NCBI RefSeq assembly: GCF_000425105.1
Contig: NZ_AULD01000006.1
Span: 1 to 64,000, forward strand
From: Agrococcus lahaulensis DSM 17612
Lineage (GTDB): Bacteria; Actinomycetota; Actinomycetes; Actinomycetales; Microbacteriaceae
DNA length: 64,000 nt
Direction: 5' to 3'
The notes beneath the pieces are model-generated. The model was not told the origin of the DNA and made no database searches. It saw only the letters and a list, made by a program, of their open reading frames with translations. Below are positions 36,120 to 44,797 of this stretch, in pieces. Made by a program: the position numbers and the translations under genes. Numbering within the stretch: the stretch's first letter is position 1; each line of letters opens with the position of its first letter.

Positions 36120-36932
36120 ATGGACCCGATGCCGCAGCTGAGCCTCATCATCCCTCCCGACGTCGCGCCCGAGCGCTTCGTCCCGATCGCCCGCGCCGCG
36201 GAGGGGGCCGGCGTCGACGAGGTGTGGGTGTGGGAGGACTGCTTCGCCGAGTCGGGCTCGGCGACCGCGGCGGCGCTCCTCGCGGCGACCGAGCGGCTGC
36301 GCGTCGGCATCGGGCTCATGCCCGTGCCGCTCCGCGCGGTCGCGCTCACGGCCATGGAGGTCGCGACGCTCGAGCGCATGGCGCCCGGCCGCGTGCTGCC
36401 GGGTGTCGGCCACGGGGTGCTCGAGTGGATGGGGCAGGCGGGCGTGCGCGCCGAGTCGCCCCTCACGCTCCTGCGCGAGCACACGGAGGCGCTCCGGCAG
36501 CTGCTCGCCGGCGACGAGGTGAGCATGCGCGGCCGCTACGTGCAGCTCGACCGCGTGCAGCTGCGCTGGCCGCCCGCGGCTCGGCCGCCCCTCTACCTCG
36601 GCGCGCAGCGGCCGAAGACGCTCGCGCTCGCGGCCGAGCTCGGCGACGGCGTCATCCTCGCGGGCGATGCGACGCCCGAGTCGGCCCGCGCCGCGGTCGG
36701 GACGGTCCTGGCCGTGCGGGCCGAGCGCGCGCTCGACGCGCCGTTCGAAGTCGTGCAGTTCCGCGGCGTGCGAGCGGATGCGTCGGCGGCCGAGGTTACG
36801 GACGTCGTGGCCGCGCTCGCCGACGCGGGCGCGACGAGCGTGCCGGTCTTCGCGCTCGATCAGGGCGGCCGCATCGACGCGGGCGACGGCATCCTCCGGC
36901 TCGCCGAGACGATCGGCTCGCTCGGCGCCTGA
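36120..36932 (+). CDS. LLM-class flavin-dependent oxidoreductase
   Basis: Luciferase-like monooxygenase fold, 270 aa, short for the family. Features: opening PQLSLIIPPDVAPERFVPIA, then AEGAGVDEVWVWEDCFAESG, RLRVGIGLMPVPLRAV, and PLYLGAQRPKTLALAAELGD near the flavin phosphate. Probably F420- or FMN-dependent; the substrate is unknown. ATG is 6 nt after TAGCGT (36108-36113), a leaderless candidate. It ends 17 bp before the convergent aldolase-like gene. Confidence 0.85.
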   Translation: MDPMPQLSLIIPPDVAPERFVPIARAAEGAGVDEVWVWEDCFAESGSATAAALLAATERLRVGIGLMPVPLRAVALTAMEVATLERMAPGRVLPGVGHGVLEWMGQAGVRAESPLTLLREHTEALRQLLAGDEVSMRGRYVQLDRVQLRWPPAARPPLYLGAQRPKTLALAAELGDGVILAGDATPESARAAVGTVLAVRAERALDAPFEVVQFRGVRADASAAEVTDVVAALADAGATSVPVFALDQGGRIDAGDGILRLAETIGSLGA

Positions 36933-36949
36933 GCGATCTACCTGAGCGG

Positions 36950-38023
36950 TCAGTCGTTGCGGCCGCGGGCCGCGACGCGCCAGCGGGTCGACGGCAGCTC
37001 GTCATCGCCGCGGTCGAAGACGTGAAGGTCATCGACGAGGTTGACGGCCATGCAGACGTGGTTCGGCACGACGCGCACGCGGCTGCCGAGCGGCGGCAGC
37101 TCACCCGGCAGCTCGACCACGGCGTGGTGCTCGCTCAGCTGCACGATCCGCGCATCCGGATCGTCCAGGAGGCGACCGTGACCGCTCGCCCACGCCGCGC
37201 GATCCGGGCCGAGCACCTTCGAGCCGGCGTCGAGCACCATCCGGCCGCCCGCGTGCGAGACGACCGTGGCATGCGCCGTGAGCGCGATGGCGGTCGGCGG
37301 GATCGTGCCGAGCTCCCACTGCTGCGCGTCGCCGAAGACGCTGACGCCCGGTCGCAGCTCAGTGATGGGCGAATCCGTCTCGAGCGCCGCCTCGAAGCTC
37401 GGCGTCGAGCCGCCGGACACGACCCCCGGGTGGATGCCCGCCGCTCGCATCGCCTCCGCCGCGACGCCGAGCCCCGATGCCTCGTGCCGCGCCGCCACCG
37501 CTCGCGCGTCGGGCGCGTACGCGTGCCCGGGGAAGGCGAAGACGCCCTCCACGTCGATGCCGGCCCGCGCCGCCGCGAGGGCGACCTCGCCCGCGCGCTC
37601 GGGCGCGCATCCGGAGCGGTGATGGCCGACGTCGACCTCGACGCGCGCCGCGACGCGGCCCGCGAGCCCGGCGCGCGCCATGCGCTCGGCGCCCTCGACG
37701 GAGTCGACGCCGATCGAGATCGCGGCGCCCGCGGCGACGAGATGGCTCAGCCGCGCCGCGCGCTCGCCGTCGATCCAGAGCGGGAACGCGATGAAGAGGT
37801 CGTCGAGCCCGGCGGCGGCGAAGACCTCGGCCTCCCCGATCGTCGCGACCGTGAGCCCGTGCGCTCCGGCCGCCACCTGCATCCGACCGATCTCGATCGT
37901 CTTGTGCGTCTTCGCGTGCGGCCGCAGGGCGATGCCGCGCGCCGTCGCCGCCTCCGCCGCGCGCGCGATGTTCGCCTGCATCCGCTCGAGGTCGACCGCC
38001 AGATAGGGCGTCGAGGGTGCCAT
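36950..38023 (-). CDS. D-threonine aldolase / D-serine dehydratase-like PLP enzyme
   Basis: Fold-type III PLP enzyme of 357 aa with an alanine racemase-like N-terminal barrel: ALRPHAKTHKTIEIG contains the PLP lysine (near residue 41), and VSGGSTPSFEAALE and GVSVFGDAQQW follow. The C-terminus keeps the divalent metal ligands of this group: VVPNHVCMAVNL (His and Cys). It probably cleaves or dehydrates a D-hydroxyamino acid. The ATG follows TACGCT by 7 nt (complement of 38031-38036), so a leaderless start. Divergent from the amino acid permease, possibly with related substrates. Confidence 0.85.
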   Translation of the reverse strand: MAPSTPYLAVDLERMQANIARAAEAATARGIALRPHAKTHKTIEIGRMQVAAGAHGLTVATIGEAEVFAAAGLDDLFIAFPLWIDGERAARLSHLVAAGAAISIGVDSVEGAERMARAGLAGRVAARVEVDVGHHRSGCAPERAGEVALAAARAGIDVEGVFAFPGHAYAPDARAVAARHEASGLGVAAEAMRAAGIHPGVVSGGSTPSFEAALETDSPITELRPGVSVFGDAQQWELGTIPPTAIALTAHATVVSHAGGRMVLDAGSKVLGPDRAAWASGHGRLLDDPDARIVQLSEHHAVVELPGELPPLGSRVRVVPNHVCMAVNLVDDLHVFDRGDDELPSTRWRVAARGRND

Positions 38024-38087
38024 GCCTCGGAGCGTATCGGCCGCCGCTCCCGGCGTTCCCGCAGGGGCTCCGACCTAGGCTTCGGCT

Positions 38088-39452
38088 ATGAGCTTGGACG
38101 AGCAGACAGCGGCGAGGAACGGCGAGATCAGCACGAAGCTGAAGCGAGGCATCACGGGACCGCTGCTGTTCCTGTTCATCCTCGGCGACGTGCTCGGCGC
38201 CGGGGTCTACGCCCTCACCGGCACGATGGCCGCCGAGGTCGGCGGGGCCCTGTGGGTGCCGCTCATCGTCGCGCTGTTCCTCGCCCTGCTGACGGCCGGC
38301 TCCTACGCCGAGCTCGTCACGAAGTACCCGCGGGCGGGCGGCGCGGCGGTCTTCGCGCAGCGCGCGTTCAAGAGCCCGATCGTGTCGTTCCTCGTCGGCT
38401 TCAGCATGATGGCCGCGGGCGTCGTGAGCGCCGCGGGCCTCGCGCTCGCGTTCGCGGGCGACTACCTCGCCGAGTTCGTGCCGGTGCCAGCGGTCGTGGC
38501 CGCGCCGATCTTCCTGCTGCTCGTCGCGGCGCTCAACGCGCGCGGCATCCGCGAGTCGATGGCGAGCAACGTCGTCATGACGGTCATCGAGCTCTCAGGC
38601 CTCCTGATCATCATCATCGCGGTCGGGCTCATGATGGGCGGCGGGGGTGGCGACGTCTCGCGAATCGGCGAGTTCCCCGAGGGCGTGAACCCGGCGCTCG
38701 CGACCCTGTCGGCCGCGATCATCGCCTACTACTCCTTCGTCGGCTTCGAGACCTCCGCGAACGTCATCGAGGAGGTGCGGAACCCCCGCCGGGTCTACCC
38801 GCGCGCGCTCTTCGGCTCGCTCATCGTCGCCGGCGTCGTGTACGTGCTCGTCGGGCTCGCGAGCTCGATCGCGATGCCGGCGGAGGAGCTCGCCGACTCG
38901 AGCGCGCCGCTGCTCGAGGTCTTCGAGGCGACGGGCCTCGCCGTGCCGGGCTGGGTCTTCAGCGCCATCGCGCTGATCGCCGTCGCGAACGGCGCGCTGC
39001 TCACGATGATCATGGCGAGCCGGCTCGCGTACGGCATGGCCGAGCAGGGGCTCCTGCCCTCGGTGCTCGGCCGCGTGCTGCCGAAGCGCCGCACGCCGTG
39101 GGTCGCGATCCTCGTGACGACCGCGATCGCGATCGGCCTCACCTTCATCGGCGACCTCGGCACGCTCGCCGAGACGGTCGTGCTGCTGCTGCTGTTCGTC
39201 TTCCTGAGCACGAACGTCGCCGTGCTCGTGCTGCGCCGGGAGCACGTCGAGCGCGAGCACTTCCGGGTCTGGACCTTCGTGCCGGTGCTCGGGATCGCCT
39301 CGTGCGTCCTGCTGCTCACGCAGCAGGAGCCGCACGTGTGGCTCCTCGGCGCGATCGCGATCGCGGTCGGCCTCGTCGCCTACGCGGCGACGCGGTTCGG
39401 CATCACGACGCCGCAGCCCGCTCCCGCTGCTGATCGTGTCGGAGACGAGTGA
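38088..39452 (+). CDS. APC-family amino acid permease
   Basis: Membrane transporter of 454 aa with 12 probable TM segments. The APC signature is in TM1 (LFLFILGDVLGAGVYALTG) and FVGFETSANVIEEVRNPRR in the middle. Substrate unknown; a neutral or cationic amino acid is likely. ATG 38088 lies 6 nt after TAGGCT (38076-38081), a leaderless candidate. Its last 50 bp overlap the 3' end of the convergent PAP2 gene. Confidence 0.9.
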   Translation: MSLDEQTAARNGEISTKLKRGITGPLLFLFILGDVLGAGVYALTGTMAAEVGGALWVPLIVALFLALLTAGSYAELVTKYPRAGGAAVFAQRAFKSPIVSFLVGFSMMAAGVVSAAGLALAFAGDYLAEFVPVPAVVAAPIFLLLVAALNARGIRESMASNVVMTVIELSGLLIIIIAVGLMMGGGGGDVSRIGEFPEGVNPALATLSAAIIAYYSFVGFETSANVIEEVRNPRRVYPRALFGSLIVAGVVYVLVGLASSIAMPAEELADSSAPLLEVFEATGLAVPGWVFSAIALIAVANGALLTMIMASRLAYGMAEQGLLPSVLGRVLPKRRTPWVAILVTTAIAIGLTFIGDLGTLAETVVLLLLFVFLSTNVAVLVLRREHVEREHFRVWTFVPVLGIASCVLLLTQQEPHVWLLGAIAIAVGLVAYAATRFGITTPQPAPAADRVGDE

Positions 39453-40242
39453 GCAGGTAGAGCCGATGGGCGGTGATGACGATCGCGAGCCACGCAGCGC
39501 CGAGCAGCCATCCCGCCACCACGTCGGTCACCCAGTGGTGCCCGAGGTAGACGCGGCTCGCCGCGACGAGCAGTGACGCGACCACCGCGATCACGACGAT
39601 GCCGGCGCGCGCCCATCCGGAGCGGCGCCGCAGGATGAGCAGGTAGGCGATGACGCCGAGGATCGCGACCGCGTTGAGCGTGTGCCCGCTCGGGAACGAC
39701 GCCGAGACCTCGTAGGGCGGCACGGCGTCGGTGAGCGGCGGGCGGTCGCGGCCGATGAGCACCTTGCCCGCGACCGTCATGAGCAGCGAGCCCGCCCCCG
39801 CCGCGACGACGAGCACGAGCGGCGTCCACGAGCGGCGGCGGAGGCTCAGGATCGCGAGCGACGCGATCGCGATGAGGGGCATGCCGATCGTGCCCGCGAG
39901 GTCCGTGAACCCCGTGATGAGCGCATCCGCCTGTGGATCCCGGATGGTGAGGATGGCGTCGAGCAGCGGGCGGTCGATGCCCGCGACGCCGTCCTCGTCG
40001 GTGACCGCGTCGTAGACGCCGACGGCGCCGAGGGCGAGCGCGAACGCGATCACCGCGCCGATCGCGAGCGTGAGGATGAGCGTGCCGTAGGGGCCGACGA
40101 GCTCGCCGAGCCTCGCCGCGAGGCCCGAGATCCCACGCGCGATCGGCGAGCTCGAGCGCGCGACCGCGACCTCCGGCTGGCCGGCGTCGTGGACCCTCTC
40201 CCCCGTGGTGCCATGCTCGTCCGCCGTGCCCTGCGCTCGCAT
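39403..40242 (-). CDS. PAP2-family membrane phosphatase
   Basis: Membrane lipid phosphatase-like protein of 279 aa with six TM segments after a ~40-residue cytosolic start. The three phosphatase motifs are visible: KVLIGRDRPP, SFPSGHTLNAV and SRVYLGHHWVTDVVAG. It may dephosphorylate undecaprenyl pyrophosphate or a phosphatidate. The 3' end overlaps the permease gene by 50 bp on the other strand; the last ~16 residues are charged and variable, so this overlap is tolerable. A Met further in is an alternative start. Confidence 0.88.
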   Translation of the reverse strand: MRAQGTADEHGTTGERVHDAGQPEVAVARSSSPIARGISGLAARLGELVGPYGTLILTLAIGAVIAFALALGAVGVYDAVTDEDGVAGIDRPLLDAILTIRDPQADALITGFTDLAGTIGMPLIAIASLAILSLRRRSWTPLVLVVAAGAGSLLMTVAGKVLIGRDRPPLTDAVPPYEVSASFPSGHTLNAVAILGVIAYLLILRRRSGWARAGIVVIAVVASLLVAASRVYLGHHWVTDVVAGWLLGAAWLAIVITAHRLYLLTRLRHDQQRERAAAS

Positions 40243-40281
40243 CGTCGTCTCCTCGCCGTCGCCCGCTCGTGTGCGTCGACG

Positions 40282-41466
40282 CTAGCGCGCGGGTCCTCCC
40301 GAGCCGCTGTGCGCCGGAGCTGGGCGGCGCGCCACCCCGAGGAGCGACGCGCCGAGCGTCGCGGCGGCCGCGAGCGCGAACGCGGGCAGGTGGCCGAGCA
40401 CGCCGATGAGCGCACCGGCGAGCGCGGCACCGATCGCCTGCCCGAGCACGAGCACGATGAACAGGAGCGCCGTGCCCGTCGGCGCTCGCTCCGGCTCGAG
40501 CTCTCCCGTCCACGCGATGAGCGCGCCGCTGCCAGCGACGTAGCCCCAGCCGAACGCGGCGCTCGCCGCGAGCGCCACGCCCTGCGAGCCGGGCGCGAGC
40601 GCGATCGCGAGCGTGGCGGCCGCCGCGACGGCGGTCGTGAGCGACCACGCCGTCCGCGGTGCGCGGCGGCTCAGCCAGCCCGCGGTCGCGATCGTCGCCG
40701 CGCCGCCCGCGCCGAGCGCGATCCACGCCGCGACGGTGACGGATGGCTCCAGCCCGGCGTCCACGAGCAGCACGCGCGCGTAGTTCCACATCGCCGCGGA
40801 GCCGATGCCGAGCAGCGCCGCACCGGCGATGAGGCGGCGGTGGCCGGCGAACCACTCGCGCGAGGGGACCGCGCTCGGCGCACCCTCCGCGGCCGGGCGC
40901 CGACGATCGGCGGCGAGCACCGCGATCGCGGACGCGACCGTCACGCCGGCGGCGACCCACCACGCGAGGCGCCAGTCGGGCAGCACGACGAGCGCCAGCG
41001 CGCCGGCGGCCACGATCCCTGGGCCCGTGCCCGCGTTCACGATCGTCTGCGCCCAGCTCCGACCGTCGCGCGGCACGTTGCGCCGCACGGCGTCGACGAG
41101 CGCGGGCGACGCGAGCCCCGCCGCGGCGGAGCTCACGATCGCGGCGATGGCGAGCATCGCGACGTCGGTCGCGATCGCCATCCCTGCCCCGCCGAGGCCT
41201 GCCGCTGCCGCCGCGGCCACGACGAGCGAGCGGGCGTGGCGCGAGGCGAGCACGAACCCCGCGGCCGCGCCGCCGCAGTACACGAGGGAGGCGCCGGCGG
41301 AGACGACGCCGGCGGTCGCGTCGTCGAGGCCGAGCTCGGCCTGCATCTCGGGCAGAAGCAGCCCGAAGCCGAAGCGCACGAGCCCGTACGAGCCCGCGAT
41401 GAGCACGACCCCCGCGGGGATGAGAGCGGTCGGCGAGCTGGTCCCAATCGACAACGCACGTTTCAC
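40282..41466 (-). CDS. MFS transporter (YbfB/YjiJ-like)
   Basis: Transporter of 394 aa with 12 TM segments. The family-like features are LIAGSYGLVRFGFGLLLPEM in TM1 and the loop FVLASRHARSL. Substrate unknown. The start is GTG; TAGACT (complement of 41473-41478) lies 6 nt upstream, with no Shine-Dalgarno. Divergent from the tetR gene only 22 bp away, so it is the likely target of that repressor. Confidence 0.85.
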   Translation of the reverse strand: MKRALSIGTSSPTALIPAGVVLIAGSYGLVRFGFGLLLPEMQAELGLDDATAGVVSAGASLVYCGGAAAGFVLASRHARSLVVAAAAAAGLGGAGMAIATDVAMLAIAAIVSSAAAGLASPALVDAVRRNVPRDGRSWAQTIVNAGTGPGIVAAGALALVVLPDWRLAWWVAAGVTVASAIAVLAADRRRPAAEGAPSAVPSREWFAGHRRLIAGAALLGIGSAAMWNYARVLLVDAGLEPSVTVAAWIALGAGGAATIATAGWLSRRAPRTAWSLTTAVAAAATLAIALAPGSQGVALAASAAFGWGYVAGSGALIAWTGELEPERAPTGTALLFIVLVLGQAIGAALAGALIGVLGHLPAFALAAAATLGASLLGVARRPAPAHSGSGGPAR

Positions 41467-41472
41467 TTCGGC

Positions 41473-41482
41473 AGTCTAGGGT
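41473..41482. promoter_or_regulatory. Bidirectional promoter with overlapping -10 elements
   Basis: The minus strand reads TAGACT (complement of 41473-41478) and the plus strand TAGGGT (41477-41482). The two hexamers share the TA at 41477-41478. Each is followed after 6 nt by the start codon of the divergent gene (GTG 41466, ATG 41489), so both transcripts are predicted leaderless. Both promoters cannot be occupied at once, and a repressor bound here would block both genes. Confidence 0.7.
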
Positions 41483-41488
41483 GACGAC

Positions 41489-42067
41489 ATGGGGATGCGC
41501 GAGAGCACTCGGGATCGGATGCTCGACGCCGCGGAGGAGCTGTTCTTCTCGCGCGGCATCGCGGCGACGCCGGTGGACGCCGTGATCGCGCGCGCCGGCG
41601 TGTCGACCGCGACGATGTACCGCGGCTTCCCGAGCAAGGAGGCGCTCGTCGCCGCGGCGCTCGAGCGCCGCGAGCGCGCGTGGATCGTGACGTGGGACGC
41701 AGCGGTCGACGCCGCCGGCTCGGAGGCCGAACGCCTGCTCGCCGTCTTCGACGCGCTCGACGACTTCCGCGCCGAGCGCGACTCCGCGCGCTGGTGCGCG
41801 TTCCTCGGGGCCGCCGCCGAGCACGTGGATGCCGACGAGGAGGTCGCGGCGGCCGTCCGCGCCGACACGGAGGCCTTCCGCATCCGCCTCGAGCGCCTCG
41901 CGGCCGACGTCGCCCCCGGGCTCGAGCACGAGCTCGCCGAGTCGCTGCTGCTCGTCATCAGCGGGCACCTCGCGATGCGCCTGCGCGACCCGTCGCAGTC
42001 GAGCGCGACAGCCCGCCGCGTCGCGCACGCGGTCATCGCGGCCATTGCGCAGGCTCCCGCGCTCTGA
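41489..42067 (+). CDS. TetR-family transcriptional regulator
   Basis: Repressor of 192 aa. The N-terminal HTH is clear: RDRMLDAAEELFFSRGIAAT then VDAVIARAGVSTATMYRGFP (about 10-50). The C-terminal ligand domain is helical. It is 22 bp from the divergent MFS gene and most likely controls it and itself through the shared promoter region. Ligand unknown. Confidence 0.9.
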   Translation: MGMRESTRDRMLDAAEELFFSRGIAATPVDAVIARAGVSTATMYRGFPSKEALVAAALERRERAWIVTWDAAVDAAGSEAERLLAVFDALDDFRAERDSARWCAFLGAAAEHVDADEEVAAAVRADTEAFRIRLERLAADVAPGLEHELAESLLLVISGHLAMRLRDPSQSSATARRVAHAVIAAIAQAPAL

Positions 42068-42096
42068 GAGCGTTGCCGCTGACCGAGGGAGGTCGC

Positions 42097-42792
42097 ATGG
42101 ACATGCTGTCGGGAGAGCAGATCGCGGCGGCGGAGCTGGCCGATTGGCGCAAGCTCGCGCAGGGCCTGCACGCTCGCTACCTCGTCGACGGCTTCGCCGC
42201 CGGCGCGCGGTTCGTCGGCGAGGTCGCCGAGGCGGCCGACGCGCTCGGGCACCATCCGAGCGCGACGATCGGCGACGGGCACGTCGACCTGAAGCTCATC
42301 AGCGACGACGCGATCTACCGCGACGACACGGGCGCCGAGCACGTCGTGCAGTGGGTGACGCAGCAGGACCTCGATCTCGCGCAGCGGATCACCGAGATCG
42401 GCGCCGAGCGGGGGCTCCGAGCCGAGCCGGCTGCGGTGACGGCGATCGAGCTCGGCCTCGACGCCGCGGCGTCGGCGACGGTCGCCCCGGTGTGGGCGGC
42501 GCTGCTGACCGGCGACCCCGGCTCCCAGGGGCTCGGCTCACCGAGCGACGAGATCCGCGACCGCACGGGCCGCGTCCCGAACCTCTGGTTCGGGGACGCC
42601 GCGGACGGCGGCCAGCGCTTCCACATCGAGGTCTACGTCGCGCCCGAAGTCGGCCCCGAGCGCATCGCCGCCGCGGTCGCGGCCGGCGGCACGGTCGTCG
42701 ACGACAGCAAGGCGCCGTGGCTCACGGTCATCGCCGATCCCGAGGGCAATCGCGGCGTGGTCTGCGTCGACCCCTCGGCCGTCAAGCGATAG
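42097..42792 (+). CDS. Pterin carbinolamine dehydratase-like / VOC fusion protein
   Basis: Protein of 231 aa. The N-terminal ~90 residues match 4a-hydroxytetrahydrobiopterin dehydratase: LADWRKLAQGLHARYLVDGF, FVGEVAEAADALGHHPSATI, then VDLKLIS. The C-terminal part is a glyoxalase/VOC-like domain (VPNLWFGDAADGGQRFHIEV, VIADPEGNRGVVCVD). This two-domain arrangement is known in actinobacteria. The real substrate is unknown; pterin recycling is possible only if an aromatic hydroxylase exists elsewhere. GGAGG precedes the ATG. It follows tetR after 29 bp. Confidence 0.85.
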   Translation: MDMLSGEQIAAAELADWRKLAQGLHARYLVDGFAAGARFVGEVAEAADALGHHPSATIGDGHVDLKLISDDAIYRDDTGAEHVVQWVTQQDLDLAQRITEIGAERGLRAEPAAVTAIELGLDAAASATVAPVWAALLTGDPGSQGLGSPSDEIRDRTGRVPNLWFGDAADGGQRFHIEVYVAPEVGPERIAAAVAAGGTVVDDSKAPWLTVIADPEGNRGVVCVDPSAVKR

Positions 42793-42804
42793 CGAGGAGC
42801 AGCC

Positions 42805-43617
42805 ATGCGGTCTGTCGCCGATCAGAGCGTCGCCGAGCTGGGCGGGCGCATTAGCGTCCTCTCGCGCCAGAAGAGCGATCACGTGCGGCTCGACCAGCTG
42901 CTGCACCGCTTGCGCGAGTCGTCGCACGAGGAGCAGCTGCCCGCGCTGCTCGAGCTCTACCGGCTCGTCTTCCCGCACGCGTTCGCCGAGGAGTCGGTGC
43001 TGTGGCCCGTCATGCGCCGCGTGCTGCCCGACGGCGAGGAACTGACCCTGCAGGTCGAGCAGGAGCACCAGGAGGTCAACGAGCTCGTCACTCGGCTCGA
43101 GGACCTCGAGCTCGGCTCGCCCGAGCGGCAGGCCGCGCTCGAGCGGCTCGACGAGGTGCTGCGCGAGGACGTGCGCGACGAGGAGGACGAGCTGTTCCCG
43201 CGCCTGCAGGAGCGGGTCTCCGAGCGCGAGCTCCGACTGCTCGGCATCGCGTGGGAGGTCGTGAGCCGAGTGGCTCCGACGAGGGCGCATCCGATCGTCG
43301 CGCGACGTCCGCCGGGAAACGTGATCGCCGCGCTGCCGCTCTCGGTGCTCGACCGCTCGCGCGACCGCCTCGACGCGATCCGCCTGCGCGGCGCCGGCTC
43401 CGCCGAGGGAGCGCTCCATGCCGTGACGGACGCCCTGACGCGCGCGGCGCATGCCATCGAGCACTCCCCCGCGATGCGGCACGGCGAGGATCCGTCGACG
43501 CGCGTCGACGGGAAGCCCGGTGTGCCCTGGGGGCTCCTCGGCGGGGCGCTCGTGGCCGCCGTCGCGGTGCCGATCGTGCTCAGCCGTCGGCGCGGACGAC
43601 GCCGCCGGGCGTCGTAG
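42805..43617 (+). CDS. Hemerythrin-domain protein with C-terminal membrane anchor
   Basis: Protein of 270 aa. The first ~150 residues form a four-helix hemerythrin-like domain with iron ligand candidates in SDHVRLDQLLHRL, HAFAEESVLWPV, EQEHQEVNEL and DEEDELFPRL. A linker follows, then a TM segment near the end (VPWGLLGGALVAAVAVPIVL) with a very basic tail. A role in oxygen or NO sensing/defence is possible. The last ligand histidine of canonical hemerythrins appears replaced. AGGAG precedes the ATG; it is 12 bp after the preceding gene, so co-transcribed. Confidence 0.8.
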   Translation: MRSVADQSVAELGGRISVLSRQKSDHVRLDQLLHRLRESSHEEQLPALLELYRLVFPHAFAEESVLWPVMRRVLPDGEELTLQVEQEHQEVNELVTRLEDLELGSPERQAALERLDEVLREDVRDEEDELFPRLQERVSERELRLLGIAWEVVSRVAPTRAHPIVARRPPGNVIAALPLSVLDRSRDRLDAIRLRGAGSAEGALHAVTDALTRAAHAIEHSPAMRHGEDPSTRVDGKPGVPWGLLGGALVAAVAVPIVLSRRRGRRRRAS

Positions 43618-43626
43618 CGCTCTCGG

Positions 43627-44652
43627 TCAGCGCAGGTCGCCAGAGACCGCGATGAGCACCTTACCCGTGACGCCGCCCTCGACGGCGTCGTGCGCGGCTG
43701 CCGTCTCCTCGAGCGGGAACCACGTCAGCGGCAGCCCGGCGGCCTCGCCCACGGGCAGGGCGCCCGCTTCGAGCGCGGCCGTGATGTCCTCCGCGGCTGC
43801 GGCGAGCGCTTCGCGCCCCACGGTGTAGAGCAGCAGCCCCTGCCAGCGCGCGTTCTTCGCGAAGCTCGCCGCGATCGGGACGGTGAAGTCATCGCCGTTG
43901 TTGTTCGCGTAGTACGCGATGCTGCCGTGGTTGGCGAGCACCTCGACGTCGAGCTCGGCGTTCTGCGCCAGCGCGACCTCGACGATGTGGTCGACGCCGC
44001 GCTGCGCGATGGCGCGCACCTTGGCCGCGAGCTCGGCATCCGGGTACTGGAGGACGTGATGGGCACCCGCCGCACGAGCGAGCGCTGCCTTCTCGTCGCT
44101 GCTGACCGTGGCGATCACGGTCGCACCGGCCCACACCGCCAGCTGGATCGCGGCATGGCCGACGGCTCCTGCCCCGCCCTGCACGAGCACCATGCGCCCG
44201 TCGAGCGAGCCCGGTGCTAGCCGTGCAGGCCCGCGCTCGTGCACGGTCAGCGCGCGGTGGGCGGTCATCGCGGGAACGCCCAAGCTGGCCGCGACATCGA
44301 AGTCGATGCCGTCGGGCAGGCGGACGACGCGGTCTGCCGGCACCACCGTGAGGTCCTGCGCGGTCCCCGTCGGTCGCTGGTGGGCGGCGAGGTGGATCCA
44401 CACGCGATCGCCGACCCGCAGCCCCACGACGCCCGAGCCGACGGCATCGACGACGCCGGCGCCGTCCTGGTTCGGGACGACCTCTGCGAACTCGAGCGGC
44501 CTGCTGCCCGCGCGCGCCTTCCAGTCGGTCGGATTGACGCCCGACACGGCGACACGGACTCGCACCTCATCCGGGCCCGGCACACCGGGCTCGCGGTCGT
44601 TGAGCTCGAGGACCGACGAGGGTCCGGGGCGGGAGTAGACGATGGCTCGCAT
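43627..44652 (-). CDS. Zinc-type alcohol dehydrogenase-like / quinone oxidoreductase
   Basis: MDR-superfamily protein of 341 aa without the structural-zinc cysteines, which fits the NADPH:quinone reductase branch. It has GVNPTDWKAR near residue 35, the nucleotide motif GGAGAVGHAAIQLA with VIATVSSDEKAAL, and HIVEVALAQNAELDVEVLA. Substrate unknown. Convergent with the hemerythrin gene, 9 bp apart. Confidence 0.88.
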   Translation of the reverse strand: MRAIVYSRPGPSSVLELNDREPGVPGPDEVRVRVAVSGVNPTDWKARAGSRPLEFAEVVPNQDGAGVVDAVGSGVVGLRVGDRVWIHLAAHQRPTGTAQDLTVVPADRVVRLPDGIDFDVAASLGVPAMTAHRALTVHERGPARLAPGSLDGRMVLVQGGAGAVGHAAIQLAVWAGATVIATVSSDEKAALARAAGAHHVLQYPDAELAAKVRAIAQRGVDHIVEVALAQNAELDVEVLANHGSIAYYANNNGDDFTVPIAASFAKNARWQGLLLYTVGREALAAAAEDITAALEAGALPVGEAAGLPLTWFPLEETAAAHDAVEGGVTGKVLIAVSGDLR

Positions 44653-44687
44653 GAGGGGTGCAAGGTGCGAGCGGCCGCGAGCATTCC

Positions 44688-44703
44688 CCTGGCCAGTGCC
44701 AGG
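44688..44703. terminator. Short palindromic hairpin
   Basis: Perfect inverted repeat CCTGGC-CAGT-GCCAGG between the lipoprotein gene (ends 44798) and the oxidoreductase gene (starts 44652). It may end the lipoprotein transcript. The surrounding 145 bp show nothing else. Confidence 0.35.
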
Positions 44704-44797
44704 TCGCCGTGGGAGAGGTCCGCCGCTCAGTGCCCGCGCTTCTGGCAGAGGTGCGCGAATGAGGCGCGACGACAGCGATCGCGGCGCCGACCCCGGA

